Positions 24,147 through 33,766 of a stretch of 64,000 bases of DNA are shown piece by piece. Source of the DNA: Bacillota bacterium (GTDB taxonomy: Bacteria > Bacillota > Clostridia > Acetivibrionales > DTU013). Each line of letters opens with the position of its first letter. Positions within the stretch are counted from its first letter, which is position 1. The stretch covers positions 16,814 to 80,813 of the forward strand of contig JAEYOM010000014.1 in the NCBI GenBank assembly GCA_023411715.1, given 5' to 3'. Position numbers and translations under genes: made by a program. Below the pieces are notes generated by a model. The model did not search any database. It saw only the letters and a list, made by a program, of their open reading frames with translations, and had not been told where the DNA came from.

Positions 24147-26081
24147 TCAGGATGACGTCTGAGCCTCAGTCAGCTCCTGCACCGATACCGAAAAAGTCTC
24201 CCAATCCTCATACAGCTTCTCAAGTTTAGTTTCGAGTTCGAGCTGCTCGCTGCTAAGAGTGGAGAGCAGCACATGGTCGCTGAGGGCCGTATCAAGGGAC
24301 ATCTCGGCCGCTATCTCGGAAAGTCTCGCTTCCGCCCTGCCGATATCGTCCTCGCAGGCGGCAAGCTGCTTTTCCAGCTTCCTTCTGCGGGCTTTTTCCT
24401 CCTTGTTCTCCCGTCTCTCCTGTTTCGAAGCCGTAAGATTCTGACCTTTACCTGCGGACTGATCCTGCGGCTGCCTGCGATGTTCAAGATAGAAGGTATA
24501 GTCGCCCCTATAGTCTTCCAGGCTGTTTCCTGACATTTCAATTACTCTTGAGGCCAGCTTCCTGATAAAGTACCTGTCGTGAGATACTGCCAGCAGAGTC
24601 CCGTCAAAGGCCAACAGCGCTTCTTCCAGCGCTTCTCTCGAGTTGATGTCCAGATGGTTGGTAGGTTCGTCGAGCAATAGCAGATTCGCGCCCGACAGCA
24701 TTAGCTTCGTAAGCGCGACCCTGCTTTTTTCACCCCCGCTAAGTATGCCTACGGCCTTGTACACCTCTTCGCCCGTAAAGAGAAACTGTGCCAGAGCGTT
24801 TCGTATCTGCGTGTGAGTAAGCTTCTCGTTATCGTCCCATACTTCTTCAAGCACCGTATTATCGTCGTTCAGACCTTCGAGCTCCTGGTCGTAATAGCCG
24901 AGGACGATCTTGTGCCCATACTCGAAGCTGCCGTCCGACTGTTCGATTTTTCCCGCCAGTATCTTAAGCAGAGTAGACTTGCCGCAGCCATTGGGTCCGA
25001 GCAGGAATATCCTTTCATTGCGTTTTATATTGAGGTTTATATCCTTGAACAGCGGTTTCCCGGGAAAGCTCTTTGACAGATTCTCCACAAACAGGACATC
25101 GTTTCCGCTGATGATGCTGCTCCTGAAATCTATTTTGATACCATTGGGCAGGTTTTTCGGCGCGTCCAGCTTTTCCATCCTGTCGATCGCCTTCTGGCGG
25201 CTTTCAGCCGCAACTATGTTTTTCTCGCGGTTCCAGCGCCTTTGCTGTTCGATGAACGCCTCCATCCGGGCAATCTCCTTCTGCTGCTGTTCATAATGCC
25301 TGCGTTGGATCTCCCTGTCAACCGCCTTTTTTTGGGCGTAGACGGAGTAGCCGCCATTATAGGTGGTGCTTTCGCAATTTTCGAGCTCTATGGTTTTAGT
25401 AGTTACGGCATCGAGAAAGTAACGGTCATGGGATATGACAAGCACGGCTTTTTTGTAGCTTTTGATGAAATCCTCGAGCCATTCTGCCGCCGAAATGTCC
25501 AGATGGTTCGTAGGTTCGTCTAGAAGCAGCAGATCCGGCTCCTCAAGCAGCAGCTTTGCCAGTGCAAGGCGGGTTTTCTGCCCGCCGCTGAGCGCTCTTA
25601 CAGGCAGTTCGAACTGCTCATCTGGGAAGCCGAGACCCCGGAGGACGCCCCTGATCCTGCTGTTGTATTCATAGCCGCCTTCGCGTGAGAAGCGCTCCAG
25701 CAGCGTATCATATTCCTTCATCATGGAATGCAGCCGCTCGTCATCTTTTTCATGGCTTATATTTTTTTCCAAAAGTTTGAGTTTCTCTTCCATCGAGATA
25801 AGCACGGCATAGGTTGCGAGCATCTCAGCCCAGACGGTACGATCGGTATCCAGACCTGAATTCTGGTCCAGGCAGCCCAACTGAAGCCCCTTTGATATGA
25901 ATACATCGCCTGAGTCCTGCGGGAGCCTTCCGGTGATTATTTTGAAAAGTGTAGACTTGCCTGCGCCGTTGACGCCGACCAGACCCGCCTTTTCCCCCTG
26001 CTGCAAGCTGCAGCTGACCTTGTTCAATATGACATCTGTCCCGTAGGACAGGCTGATTTCATTGCATGCCAGAATAATCAT
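24147..26081 (-). CDS. ABC-F family ATPase (YdiF-like)
   Basis: The 644-residue protein has two ATP-binding domains without membrane segments. The first has GVNGAGKST and LSGGQKTR, the second GPNGCGKST and LSGGEKSR, and both have LLLLDEPTNHLDI. A linker of about 80 residues and a charged coiled-coil C-terminus are present. This is the ABC-F layout of ribosome-associated translation factors such as YdiF/Uup. As in Bacillus (ydiF near rex/ydiH), it stands beside rex, here divergently. A role in antibiotic resistance versus general translation cannot be separated by sequence alone. Confidence 0.92.
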   Translation of the reverse strand: MIILACNEISLSYGTDVILNKVSCSLQQGEKAGLVGVNGAGKSTLFKIITGRLPQDSGDVFISKGLQLGCLDQNSGLDTDRTVWAEMLATYAVLISMEEKLKLLEKNISHEKDDERLHSMMKEYDTLLERFSREGGYEYNSRIRGVLRGLGFPDEQFELPVRALSGGQKTRLALAKLLLEEPDLLLLDEPTNHLDISAAEWLEDFIKSYKKAVLVISHDRYFLDAVTTKTIELENCESTTYNGGYSVYAQKKAVDREIQRRHYEQQQKEIARMEAFIEQQRRWNREKNIVAAESRQKAIDRMEKLDAPKNLPNGIKIDFRSSIISGNDVLFVENLSKSFPGKPLFKDINLNIKRNERIFLLGPNGCGKSTLLKILAGKIEQSDGSFEYGHKIVLGYYDQELEGLNDDNTVLEEVWDDNEKLTHTQIRNALAQFLFTGEEVYKAVGILSGGEKSRVALTKLMLSGANLLLLDEPTNHLDINSREALEEALLAFDGTLLAVSHDRYFIRKLASRVIEMSGNSLEDYRGDYTFYLEHRRQPQDQSAGKGQNLTASKQERRENKEEKARRRKLEKQLAACEDDIGRAEARLSEIAAEMSLDTALSDHVLLSTLSSEQLELETKLEKLYEDWETFSVSVQELTEAQTSS

Positions 26082-26118
26082 AAAATCATTCTAGCAAAAA
26101 AGCGGGTATCGGGCAATA

Positions 26119-26147
26119 TTGACAAAAAAATATCAAAGTTGTATAAT
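26119..26147 (+). promoter_or_regulatory. Consensus promoter of rex
   Basis: TTGACA at 26119-26124, a 17-base spacer and TATAAT at 26142-26147. The rex start follows 34 bases later. Confidence 0.88.
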
Positions 26148-26181
26148 TCCAGTATTAAGCGAATTCTGGAGGAGGTAGTCA

Positions 26182-26823
26182 ATGGCTTCTAAGAAAAAAG
26201 TTTCTGTAGCTGTTATCAGAAGACTGCCCAGGTACTACAGATATCTGTCCGACTTGCTGGCGATGGATATAACAAGGATCTCATCAAAGGAACTGAGTAC
26301 GAGGATGGGTATCACCGCTTCCCAGATACGACAGGACCTGAACTGCTTCGGAGGATTTGGACAGCAGGGCTACGGCTACAATGTGGAATTGCTTTTCAAC
26401 GAAATAGGTAACATCCTCGGCGCCAACAATAAATTCAAGACCATAATCATCGGCGCAGGTAATATGGGGCAGGCGCTGGCCCATTACGGCAATTTTGAAA
26501 AAAGAGGCTTTGAAATAATTGGCATTTTCGACATAAATCCGAAGGTCATCGGAACCAGGATCAAAGATATAGAGATCTTCCATATGGACAAGCTCGACGA
26601 ATTTATAAAGAAATATAAAGTGGATATCGCGATGCTGACCGTGCCTTATGAACAGGCCAGGGAAGTGGCTGAAAGAGTGGCCCGCCTTGGCATCAGAGGT
26701 CTGTGGAACTTCTCTCCTATGGATCTTAAACTGCCCTACGAAATGGTGATCGAGAACGTCCATCTCAGCGACAGTCTTATGGTCCTCGGTTTCAAGATCA
26801 GGGATAAATTCAGCGGCAAATAA
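26182..26823 (+). CDS. rex: Redox-sensing transcriptional repressor Rex
   Basis: The 213-residue protein matches Rex in full. An N-terminal winged helix (VIRRLPRYYRYL, TASQIRQDLNCFGGFGQQGYGY) precedes a Rossmann domain with IIGAGNMGQALAHY that senses the NADH/NAD ratio. It represses fermentation and hydrogen metabolism genes, so the hydrogenase and alcohol dehydrogenase of this window are natural candidate targets, although I see no convincing full operator before them. GGAGG precedes the ATG. Confidence 0.96.
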   Translation: MASKKKVSVAVIRRLPRYYRYLSDLLAMDITRISSKELSTRMGITASQIRQDLNCFGGFGQQGYGYNVELLFNEIGNILGANNKFKTIIIGAGNMGQALAHYGNFEKRGFEIIGIFDINPKVIGTRIKDIEIFHMDKLDEFIKKYKVDIAMLTVPYEQAREVAERVARLGIRGLWNFSPMDLKLPYEMVIENVHLSDSLMVLGFKIRDKFSGK

Positions 26824-26890
26824 AATATGCCGGGAAACAGAGGGACTTCATTACCGTCCCTATGTTTTAAATAACCAACCCACTTGTTAA

Positions 26891-28165
26891 TCAGAGCTTG
26901 TTGAGTGTTTCAAAGAAGCCGGGGTAGACTATATCGACGGCCTGCGTCTTTCTTATCATGGTTTCCCCGTCGGCAGCGAGTCCCGCTATCGACAGCGCCA
27001 TCGCGAGTGCGTGGTTGTTGTTGCTCTCAACGACTGTGCCCCGCAGTATTTCTCTTCCTTCTATCACGATGCCGTTACCGGTTTCCGTGATTTTGGCTCC
27101 CATTTTGGAGAGCTCGAATGAGATTTCCCTCATTTTACCGGATTCCATGACTTTGAAGCCTGAAAGGCCGGTTATCTCGGTCGTTCCTTTTGCAAGCGAC
27201 GCCGCTACTATTATTACAGGCAGTTCGTCTATCAGGGTGGGTATGAGCTGAGGATCTATTTTTATACCTTTCAGAGGCGATGTTACGACGTGTATGTCCG
27301 CAACCGGCTCGTTGCTTTCGGTCCGCAGGTTTATAAATTCTATATCCGCACCCATCGACCTGTAAACATCGATGATACCCGTTCTTGTCGGGTTTACTCC
27401 GACGTTTTTGATAACTATGTCGGATTTGGGAACAAGCAGCGCGGCCGTTATAAAATATGAAGCCATGGATATGTCGCCAGGTATAGATACATGCCGTGCG
27501 TACAAATTTTCCACGGCATGGCTGATTACCTCAAGACCCTCGGTTTTAATATCGGCGCCGAAATAATTGAGCATCAGCTCCGTATGATCTCTGGATCTGA
27601 CGGCCTCTCTCACGACTGTGGCGCCTTCGGCATAAAGTCCCGCAAAGAGAAGAGGCGATTTGATATGTGTTTCGAGTTCAGACAATTCGAATATCGTACC
27701 TTTCAGGGAAGAAGGAGATATCACCAGGGGACAGAGGTTCCCGTCCTCTCTGCCGGAGATGTTTGCACCCATCTGCTTAAGGCAGCTGACTACCTTGCCT
27801 ACCGGTTTCTTCATAGCAGCTTCGTTTCGGATCACGTTCGAGTTAAAGGGCTGGCCGATTAGTACACCGAGCAGAAGCCTTATAGCGGTGCCGGAACGTC
27901 CTGCGTTAAGGACCGCGGCGGGAGGTTTCAGTCCGTACAGGCCGCGTCCCTGTATCCTGACCTTGTTATCCTGGAGTATTTCAATGCCGACCTGCATTTT
28001 CCTGAAGCATTCGATTGTGCTGATGCAGTCTTCACCAAGCAGAAAATTATCGATTTCAGTTGTGCCTCTTGCCAGAGCTCCTGTTACGACAGCCCTGTGG
28101 GATATGGATTTGTCTCCCGGAACTGTGATCTCTCCTCTAAGCGTATTTCTGTTTTCAATTAACAC
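26891..28165 (-). CDS. aroA: 3-phosphoshikimate 1-carboxyvinyltransferase (EPSP synthase)
   Basis: The protein of about 424 residues condenses shikimate-3-phosphate with phosphoenolpyruvate in aromatic amino acid synthesis. Markers are VPGDKSISHRAVV at the N-terminus, LNAGRSGTAIRLLLG, RDHTELMLNYFG and a DELPVI block. The GTG at 28165 is chosen because CAGGGGGGG lies just before it; a TTG at 28195 would include that site. It is the last gene of the minus-strand aroF-tyrA-aroA operon. Confidence 0.94.
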   Translation of the reverse strand: MLIENRNTLRGEITVPGDKSISHRAVVTGALARGTTEIDNFLLGEDCISTIECFRKMQVGIEILQDNKVRIQGRGLYGLKPPAAVLNAGRSGTAIRLLLGVLIGQPFNSNVIRNEAAMKKPVGKVVSCLKQMGANISGREDGNLCPLVISPSSLKGTIFELSELETHIKSPLLFAGLYAEGATVVREAVRSRDHTELMLNYFGADIKTEGLEVISHAVENLYARHVSIPGDISMASYFITAALLVPKSDIVIKNVGVNPTRTGIIDVYRSMGADIEFINLRTESNEPVADIHVVTSPLKGIKIDPQLIPTLIDELPVIIVAASLAKGTTEITGLSGFKVMESGKMREISFELSKMGAKITETGNGIVIEGREILRGTVVESNNNHALAMALSIAGLAADGETMIRKTQAVDIVYPGFFETLNKL

Positions 28166-28234
28166 GTTCGTCCCCCCCTGATAAAGTAAATTCAAATCAT
28201 CCGTATATTTTGCCCACCGTCGGAATACGTTTGC

Positions 28235-29338
28235 TCATTTATTTTTATATACTTTATATCCTGTATTAACTAGCAAGTCAAAGGCAAAATTTACACTGTC
28301 GGGGTCGGATAGTGAGATTATCAGACAACCCTGTTCGAATTCCCTACTGTTTGCAACATTTATATTTTTTATATTTATATTATTCAGACCGAGGATTGTT
28401 GCTATTTCGCCGATAATTCCAGGCCTGTCCTGAACATCAACAATGAGCTTGCAGAGAGGTTGTATCAGGCCGGCCGCCTGATTTTCCGAGATCGAATCCC
28501 TGTAGCGTCCCGCACTCGCAAAAAATTCGCGGACCTCTGCTGAATCATCGCTCCTGAGAGCTGCCGCAAAGTGATCCAGCTGTTCCTTGAACTGCGCTGT
28601 AAGGGCCAGCACCTGAGCCTTGTTGCTCGTTACGATATTTTCCCACATTGCAGGATTGGAGGAAGCGATCCTCGTTATATCGCGGAACCCCCCTGCCGCA
28701 AGAGTCTTCATTCTGCCGTCGTCCTTATCAAGGTTCCTGACCATATTGACTAAAGCTGCTGCTATTATATGCGGCATGTGGCTTATGCCGGCTGCCGCGC
28801 GATCATGCTCTTCTGCGGTCATAACGATTGGGATGGCTCCGATACCCTTGATCAGTTCTGTGAGGGCGCTTACTGCTTCAGGCTTTGCAGAAGCATCGGG
28901 AGCCAACGCGTAATACGCGTTTTCAAATATATGAGCATAGCTGTTCACGTAGCCGGACCTCTCCGTACCCGCCATCGGGTGTCCCCCGATAAAGCACGGC
29001 CTGTGCGGGAGCCCGCCGACAGCCTTCGCTATCTCTTCTTTGGTGCTGCATGTGTCGGTTACGATACAGGTGTCACTTAAAAGGGGAGCAATTTCGGCGA
29101 CATATCTTACAGCCTGTTTTACAGGTGTACAGATAAATATTATATCGGAGGTATAAACGCTGCTGTCGGGTAAGGTGACTCCCTTTTTAATGATACCCTG
29201 TCGAAGGGCCAGTTCAAGTGCGCCGGCGTCGTTGTCCACGGCAGTTATGCCGCGGATGCCGAGCTTGTCGTGCAGCGCTTTCGCAAGTGAACCGCCGATC
29301 AGTCCAAGGCCGATTATCGTTACTTTATTCAGCTTCAT
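28235..29338 (-). CDS. tyrA: Prephenate dehydrogenase with C-terminal ACT domain
   Basis: The 367-residue protein has an N-terminal NAD-binding segment (IIGLGLIGGSLAKAL), the catalytic-domain motifs GGHPMAGTERSG and AGISHMPHIIAAAL, and a C-terminal ACT domain (about 298-367, DVQDRPGIIGEIATIL) for tyrosine feedback. It makes 4-hydroxyphenylpyruvate. Its start lies within the end of aroF (14-bp overlap), and aroA follows after about 70 bp. Confidence 0.94.
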   Translation of the reverse strand: MKLNKVTIIGLGLIGGSLAKALHDKLGIRGITAVDNDAGALELALRQGIIKKGVTLPDSSVYTSDIIFICTPVKQAVRYVAEIAPLLSDTCIVTDTCSTKEEIAKAVGGLPHRPCFIGGHPMAGTERSGYVNSYAHIFENAYYALAPDASAKPEAVSALTELIKGIGAIPIVMTAEEHDRAAAGISHMPHIIAAALVNMVRNLDKDDGRMKTLAAGGFRDITRIASSNPAMWENIVTSNKAQVLALTAQFKEQLDHFAAALRSDDSAEVREFFASAGRYRDSISENQAAGLIQPLCKLIVDVQDRPGIIGEIATILGLNNINIKNINVANSREFEQGCLIISLSDPDSVNFAFDLLVNTGYKVYKNK

Positions 29339-30353
29339 ATTTGAATTCTCTGCCTACTATTTCGGCAATCCTTCCGATATCTTTACACAAATTATCGAAC
29401 GCTTCTGGAGATAGCTGTTGCGCCGCGTCGGACAACGCACATCTGGGATTGGGATGTACTTCGATTATCAGTCCGTCAGCACCGGCAGCTATGGCCGCGC
29501 GAGATAGAGGCAGGATGTACTGCGACTTGCCTGCGGCGTGGCTTGGGTCGACAATTATCGGAAGGTGGCTGTTTGCTTTTACCACCGGGATAGCACTTAC
29601 GTCCAGCGTATTTCTTGTGGCAGTCTCAAACGTCCTGATACCGCGTTCGCACAGAACTACGTTGTAATTTCCTTCACTCATTATATATTCTGCGGCATTG
29701 AGCCATTCGTCTATCGTGGTTGCGGAGCCCCTCTTGAAAAGCACAGGCTTTCCGGAGCGGCCAACCTCTCTTAGCAGATGGAAATTCTGCGAATTGCGCG
29801 CGCCTATCTGGAACATATCGACATAATCCGCCGCTATTTCTACGGAATGCTCGCTTATTACTTCAGTCACCGTAACGAGGCCCGTTGCCTCGCTTGCTTC
29901 CTTCAGCATCTTAAGGCCGTCTTCCTCAAGACCCTGGAAGGAATATGGCGACGTCCTGGGCTTGAAAGCGCCGCCCCTCAGTATTTTGGCTCCCGATTTC
30001 TTTACCGCAGCTGCAGCTTCCATTACCTGTTCACGGCTTTCGACCGCGCAGGGGCCTGCGATTATGACAAGCTCCTTGCCGCCTATTTTGACTCCGTTGA
30101 CGTCTATTACGCTTGGCTCAGGTCTGAAGGTCCTCCCGGCCAGCTTGTAGCTCTCCATTATCGGTACCAGCTTGTCGACGCCGGGCATCAGTTCGAGCGG
30201 GATATCGCTCAGCAGCCTTTTGTCGCCGATTACGCCGATGATGGTCCTTTCCGTTCCTTTTGAAATATGTACGCCGAGCCCCACTTTTTCAAGTACTCTT
30301 GCGACTTCACGCACTTCGGGCTCCTGTGTCCCGGGTTTCATTACAATAATCAT
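29325..30353 (-). CDS. aroF: 3-deoxy-7-phosphoheptulonate synthase (type I beta)
   Basis: The 342-residue protein has an N-terminal regulatory domain of about 70 residues (ferredoxin-like, MIIVMKPGTQEPEV) and a TIM-barrel catalytic domain: IIAGPCAVESREQ, LRGGAFKPRTSPYSFQG, IGARNSQNF, KRGSATTIDEW and DPSHAAGK. It starts the shikimate pathway from PEP and erythrose-4-phosphate. It is the first gene of the aromatic operon, with AAAGGATCC before the ATG. The leader upstream contains a tandem repeat and a palindromic element. Confidence 0.95.
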   Translation of the reverse strand: MIIVMKPGTQEPEVREVARVLEKVGLGVHISKGTERTIIGVIGDKRLLSDIPLELMPGVDKLVPIMESYKLAGRTFRPEPSVIDVNGVKIGGKELVIIAGPCAVESREQVMEAAAAVKKSGAKILRGGAFKPRTSPYSFQGLEEDGLKMLKEASEATGLVTVTEVISEHSVEIAADYVDMFQIGARNSQNFHLLREVGRSGKPVLFKRGSATTIDEWLNAAEYIMSEGNYNVVLCERGIRTFETATRNTLDVSAIPVVKANSHLPIIVDPSHAAGKSQYILPLSRAAIAAGADGLIIEVHPNPRCALSDAAQQLSPEAFDNLCKDIGRIAEIVGREFKYEAE

Positions 30354-30456
30354 GGGATCCTTCCTTTCTACCGTTATTCTCTGGAATCAATTAGTTTTAC
30401 CATCCTACCGTTTTGCCATTCTACGTTACTGTTGCGTGATGCTTTGCCAAACCTGC

Positions 30457-30540
30457 CGAACCTGCCGTACCATACATGCGGTTTGTGCCGAACCTGCCGA
30501 ACCATACATGCGGTTTGTGCCGAACCTGCCGTACCGGCGG
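30457..30540. repeat. 32-bp tandem repeat, about 2.6 copies
   Basis: Units starting CGAACCTGCCG at 30457, 30489 and (partial) 30521; the shared part continues with ACCATACATGCGGTTTGTGC. The last partial unit runs into the left arm of the palindromic element. Confidence 0.88.
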
Positions 30541-30711
30541 TTTTCTATTGCGGAGTTTTGTTCAAAGAGCATATAAGATTCGCTTTGCGGCAAATTCAAA
30601 CTCGCTCGGCTAAAGCCTCGCTCAAACAATGAATTTGCCTTATGCAAAGCTTCATCAATATGCTCTAATTCACAAAACTCATGCAATGCCAAACCGCCGG
30701 CCCGGCAGGTT
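30523..30711. repeat. Palindromic element, copy A
   Basis: About 190 bp with outer arms AACCTGCCGTACCGGCGG (left) and its near complement at 30691-30711, and an inner core with TTGTTCAAAGAGCAT, GCAAATTCAAA, GAATTTGCC and CATCAATATGCTCTAA. The core matches copies B (56671-56855) and C (59655-59847), but the outer arms differ in sequence and remain self-complementary. Confidence 0.82.
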
Positions 30712-30942
30712 AATTTCAGCTACCATTTCTACTGCCAACATAGTTCTGTAGTTCCATAATGTACAACCGCCGATGCGGCAGAGCAATAGAAAACCGTCGG
30801 CCCGGCAGGTTATAACATCACGCTCCGGGCCCTTGTAACATGCAATTCTTACCCTATATGCAAGGCCCAGGTTTGATATAAATTTACAATGATATGGCTG
30901 AAATGTCAAGGTAAACGGCACGTCGGCCATAACAGAAAATCC

Positions 30943-30970
30943 TTGAACTGGTCTGATTGTGTGTTATAAT
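30943..30970 (+). promoter_or_regulatory. Promoter of the EF-G paralogue
   Basis: TTGAAC at 30943-30948, a 16-base spacer and TATAAT at 30965-30970, about 92 bases upstream of the start codon. Confidence 0.7.
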
Positions 30971-31062
30971 ATACATTGTGTCATAATACCCGTTATTCTT
31001 GAATGAATTTGCTATTAATTTGGAAAATTAATATAAGTTCGTAAAAACAAGGGGGAATTCAC

Positions 31063-33153
31063 ATGAAGGACTATACTGTGGATAAGCTCCGTAACGTGTG
31101 CCTGATGTCGCACGGCGGGGCGGGTAAGACAACACTTGCAGAGGCCATGTTGTTCAACACCGGAGTACTTGACAGATTCGGCAAGGTAAATGACGGAAAC
31201 ACCACTTCAGATTACGACCCGGAAGAAATCAAAAGAAAGATCTCAATCAGCACATCTATTGCCCCATGCGAGTGGAAGGACTACAAAATTAATATTATCG
31301 ACACTCCCGGCTATTTCGACTTCGTCGGCGAAGTGAAACAGGGTATAAGGGTGTCGGACGCAGCAGTTATCCTTGTTCCGGCTAAGGGCGGCGTAGCGGT
31401 CGGAACTGAAAAATCCTGGGCTTATGCAAAAGAACAGGGAATCCCCAAAATGTTTTTTGTAAATAGAATGGACGAAGAAAATGCAAACTTCTTCGAAGTT
31501 CTCGGTCAGTTGACCAATACATTCGGCAAAAGCGTTATAGCTTTTCAGCTTCCTATAGTTGAGGGTGAGAAATTTACAGGTTTTGTTGATGTTCTTGGTA
31601 TGACGGCGAAAAAATTCGACAAGGATAAACTGATAGATACAGCGATCCCTGCCGGTTTAAACGATAAGATATCTGCAATCAAAGACGCAATGAACGAGGC
31701 TATCGCTGAAACCAGCGAAGACCTCATGGAAAAATTCTTCGGAGGAGAAGAATTCACTCCCGAGGATGTTAAAAAGGGCTTATCTCTAGGTATTGCTGAC
31801 GGTTCAATCGTACCGGTGCTCTGCGGTTCGGCATACCTGAACCTCGGCATACAGACACTGATGGATACGTTGATAGAATACCTGCCGTCTCCTGCTTACA
31901 AGCCGGTCACCAAAGCTGTCAAGCCCGGCACCGACACGGTTATCGAACTGAAGGCTACTCCTCAGGAAAGCATGTCGGCATTGGTGTTCAAAACCATTGC
32001 AGACCCGTTCGTCGGCAAGATCTCAATATTCAGAGTTTACTCCGGAACACTCAAATCCGATTCCGTAGTTCTCAACACGACTGCCGAAAAAACTGAAAAA
32101 ACCGCGCAGGTGTTCATGCTGAGAGGAAAGAAGCAGATACCGGTAGACAAGCTGATAGCAGGTGATATCGGAGCGGTTGCTAAGCTCCAGTTCACCAATA
32201 CCAACGATACCCTGTGCGACCAGGCAAAACCGGTAATGCTCGAAAAGATAGAGTTCCCGGAACCCGCGCTTTCACTGGCCGTTGAGCCGAAGGCAAAGGG
32301 CGACGAGGAAAAGATCGGTACAGGCCTTACGAGGCTTCAGGATGAAGATCCGACCTTTAAGGTATCTCTCAATACGGAGACGCATCAGACGATCATTTCG
32401 GGCGTAGGCGAACAGCATCTCGACGTTATCGTCAGCAAGCTGAAGGCGAAATTCGGAGTTTCAGTAAATCTCATAGACCCGAAGGTTCCCTACAGGGAAA
32501 CCATCAAGAAGAAAGTCAAGGTCGAAGGCAAGCACAAGAAACAATCCGGCGGCCATGGCCAGTACGGGCATGTCTGGGTTGAATTCGAACACGGCGATAC
32601 CGAAGATTTGCAATTTGAAGAAAAGATATTCGGCGGATCCGTACCGAAGCAGTATCATCCCGCAGTTGAAAAGGGCCTGCGCGAAGCTATACCGCACGGC
32701 ATCCTGGCGGGCTATCCCGTCGTTAATCTGAAGGCAACGCTGGTCGATGGATCGTACCACGATGTCGACTCTTCGGAAATGGCGTTCAAGATCGCGGCTC
32801 GCCTCGCATACAAGAAAGGCCTGCCGTTGGCGAACCCGGTACTGCTTGAACCTATAAGCCATGTTGAAGTATATATACCAGACAGCTACATGGGCGATAT
32901 CATAGGCGACCTCAACAAGAGAAGGGGCAGGATTCTTGGCATGAACCCGCAGGAGGGCGGACTACAGCAGGTAGTCGCAGATGTTCCTACGGCTGAAATG
33001 TTCAAATATGCCAATGACCTGAGATCAATGACGCAGGGCAGGGGTTCCTTCCACCAGCACTTTGACAGATACGAGGAAGCTCCCGCCAATGTAGCGCAGA
33101 AGGTCATCGAAGAAGCCAAGAAGGATATGGCCGAAGAGGAAGAAGAGGAATAA
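31063..33153 (+). CDS. Elongation factor G paralogue
   Basis: The 696-residue protein has the full EF-G domain set. G1 is LMSHGGAGKTTLAEAM (canonical AHxxxGKTT is altered), G3 is IIDTPGYFDF, G4 is FVNRMDEENA, and domains II-V follow with the GGHGQYGHVWVEFEH block of domain IV. The switch I region reads DYDPEEIKRKISIST in place of the usual EQERGITI, which marks it as the EF-G2-like paralogue and not the main translocase. It may act in translation under specific conditions. The C-terminus ends in an acidic tail (DMAEEEEEE). It is monocistronic with its own promoter and terminator. Confidence 0.9.
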   Translation: MKDYTVDKLRNVCLMSHGGAGKTTLAEAMLFNTGVLDRFGKVNDGNTTSDYDPEEIKRKISISTSIAPCEWKDYKINIIDTPGYFDFVGEVKQGIRVSDAAVILVPAKGGVAVGTEKSWAYAKEQGIPKMFFVNRMDEENANFFEVLGQLTNTFGKSVIAFQLPIVEGEKFTGFVDVLGMTAKKFDKDKLIDTAIPAGLNDKISAIKDAMNEAIAETSEDLMEKFFGGEEFTPEDVKKGLSLGIADGSIVPVLCGSAYLNLGIQTLMDTLIEYLPSPAYKPVTKAVKPGTDTVIELKATPQESMSALVFKTIADPFVGKISIFRVYSGTLKSDSVVLNTTAEKTEKTAQVFMLRGKKQIPVDKLIAGDIGAVAKLQFTNTNDTLCDQAKPVMLEKIEFPEPALSLAVEPKAKGDEEKIGTGLTRLQDEDPTFKVSLNTETHQTIISGVGEQHLDVIVSKLKAKFGVSVNLIDPKVPYRETIKKKVKVEGKHKKQSGGHGQYGHVWVEFEHGDTEDLQFEEKIFGGSVPKQYHPAVEKGLREAIPHGILAGYPVVNLKATLVDGSYHDVDSSEMAFKIAARLAYKKGLPLANPVLLEPISHVEVYIPDSYMGDIIGDLNKRRGRILGMNPQEGGLQQVVADVPTAEMFKYANDLRSMTQGRGSFHQHFDRYEEAPANVAQKVIEEAKKDMAEEEEEE

Positions 33154-33262
33154 TTGCTCCGAAGCCGAGCGCAATATTGAGTGTAAAAGCCGAGCTGCCT
33201 AGAAGCACGGTTTATTAGGAAAACTTGTTGAATCATACCCCAGACCGATACGGAAAAGCAAG

Positions 33263-33300
33263 AGAGAGGCGTTGTCCCACAAAGGAAATGCCTCTCTTTT
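33263..33300 (+). terminator. Terminator after the EF-G paralogue
   Basis: AGAGAGGC, a 19-base loop and GCCTCTCT, then TTT. Confidence 0.75.
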
Positions 33301-33464
33301 CGCGGGGGTCTATAAAAATGCCGTCTTTGATAGTTTTTCTAATTCACTATTTATATCGTTATAGCGTGAGCGAGCTACAATAATTTTTCATCCGCACAAT
33401 CGCGGAGTGTTGCTTGTGCAGTCGTGATAAATCTGTTTTAGGTTAATACCCCGACGTTACCTGG

Positions 33465-33653
33465 TTGGTCTTCACTGCAAAAGGTTTAATTTCCAGCGGT
33501 GTCCTTGGCCAAATGTGGAAGCGTATTTATGGCGAATTTTTGCCGCAAAGCGAATACCATCAGCAAGACTTGCCTACCATCGAAAAGTATATCGAGTGGA
33601 ACGAAAAAACTGACATCTGCAATGTAGAGATCATGATTCCGGTTCGAAAGTAA
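33465..33653 (+). pseudogene. C-terminal fragment of a GyrI-like small-molecule-binding protein
   Basis: The frame codes the last ~60 residues of a GyrI/AraC effector-binding domain: VFTAKG, then MWKRIYGEFLPQSEYHQ, PTIEKYIEW and CNVEIMIPVRK. The N-terminal half is absent upstream, where I find no matching sequence, so this is a truncated remnant. A terminator directly downstream is still intact. Confidence 0.7.
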
Positions 33654-33674
33654 ATACTGTTTAACTTTATTTTC

Positions 33675-33701
33675 AAGGGCGGTTTTGTACCGCCCTTTTT
33701 G
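33675..33701 (+). terminator. Intrinsic terminator
   Basis: AAGGGCGG, 7-base loop TTTTGTA, CCGCCCTT, followed by T residues. It lies 21 bases after the GyrI-like fragment and also before the minus-strand end of the Eis-type gene. Confidence 0.88.
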
Positions 33702-33766
33702 TCCGGAAACCATTAAATTACGGGTATATCGCTTTTCAGCCATCGATCTGTAATATAATAATGTCT

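Larger units (their letters stand above)
30354..31062. other. Long intergenic region between aroF and the EF-G paralogue
   Basis: About 700 bp separating divergent genes. It holds a 32-bp tandem repeat (30457-30540), a long palindromic element (30523-30711), another partial copy of its arm at about 30765-30812, and the promoter of the EF-G-like gene (30943-30970). I see no open frame worth calling and no T-box before aroF. Confidence 0.7.

Noticed and set aside
30354..31062. A T-box or aromatic amino-acid riboswitch before aroF
   Set aside because: No GGTGGTACCGCG-type box or terminator-antiterminator pair is visible on the minus strand.
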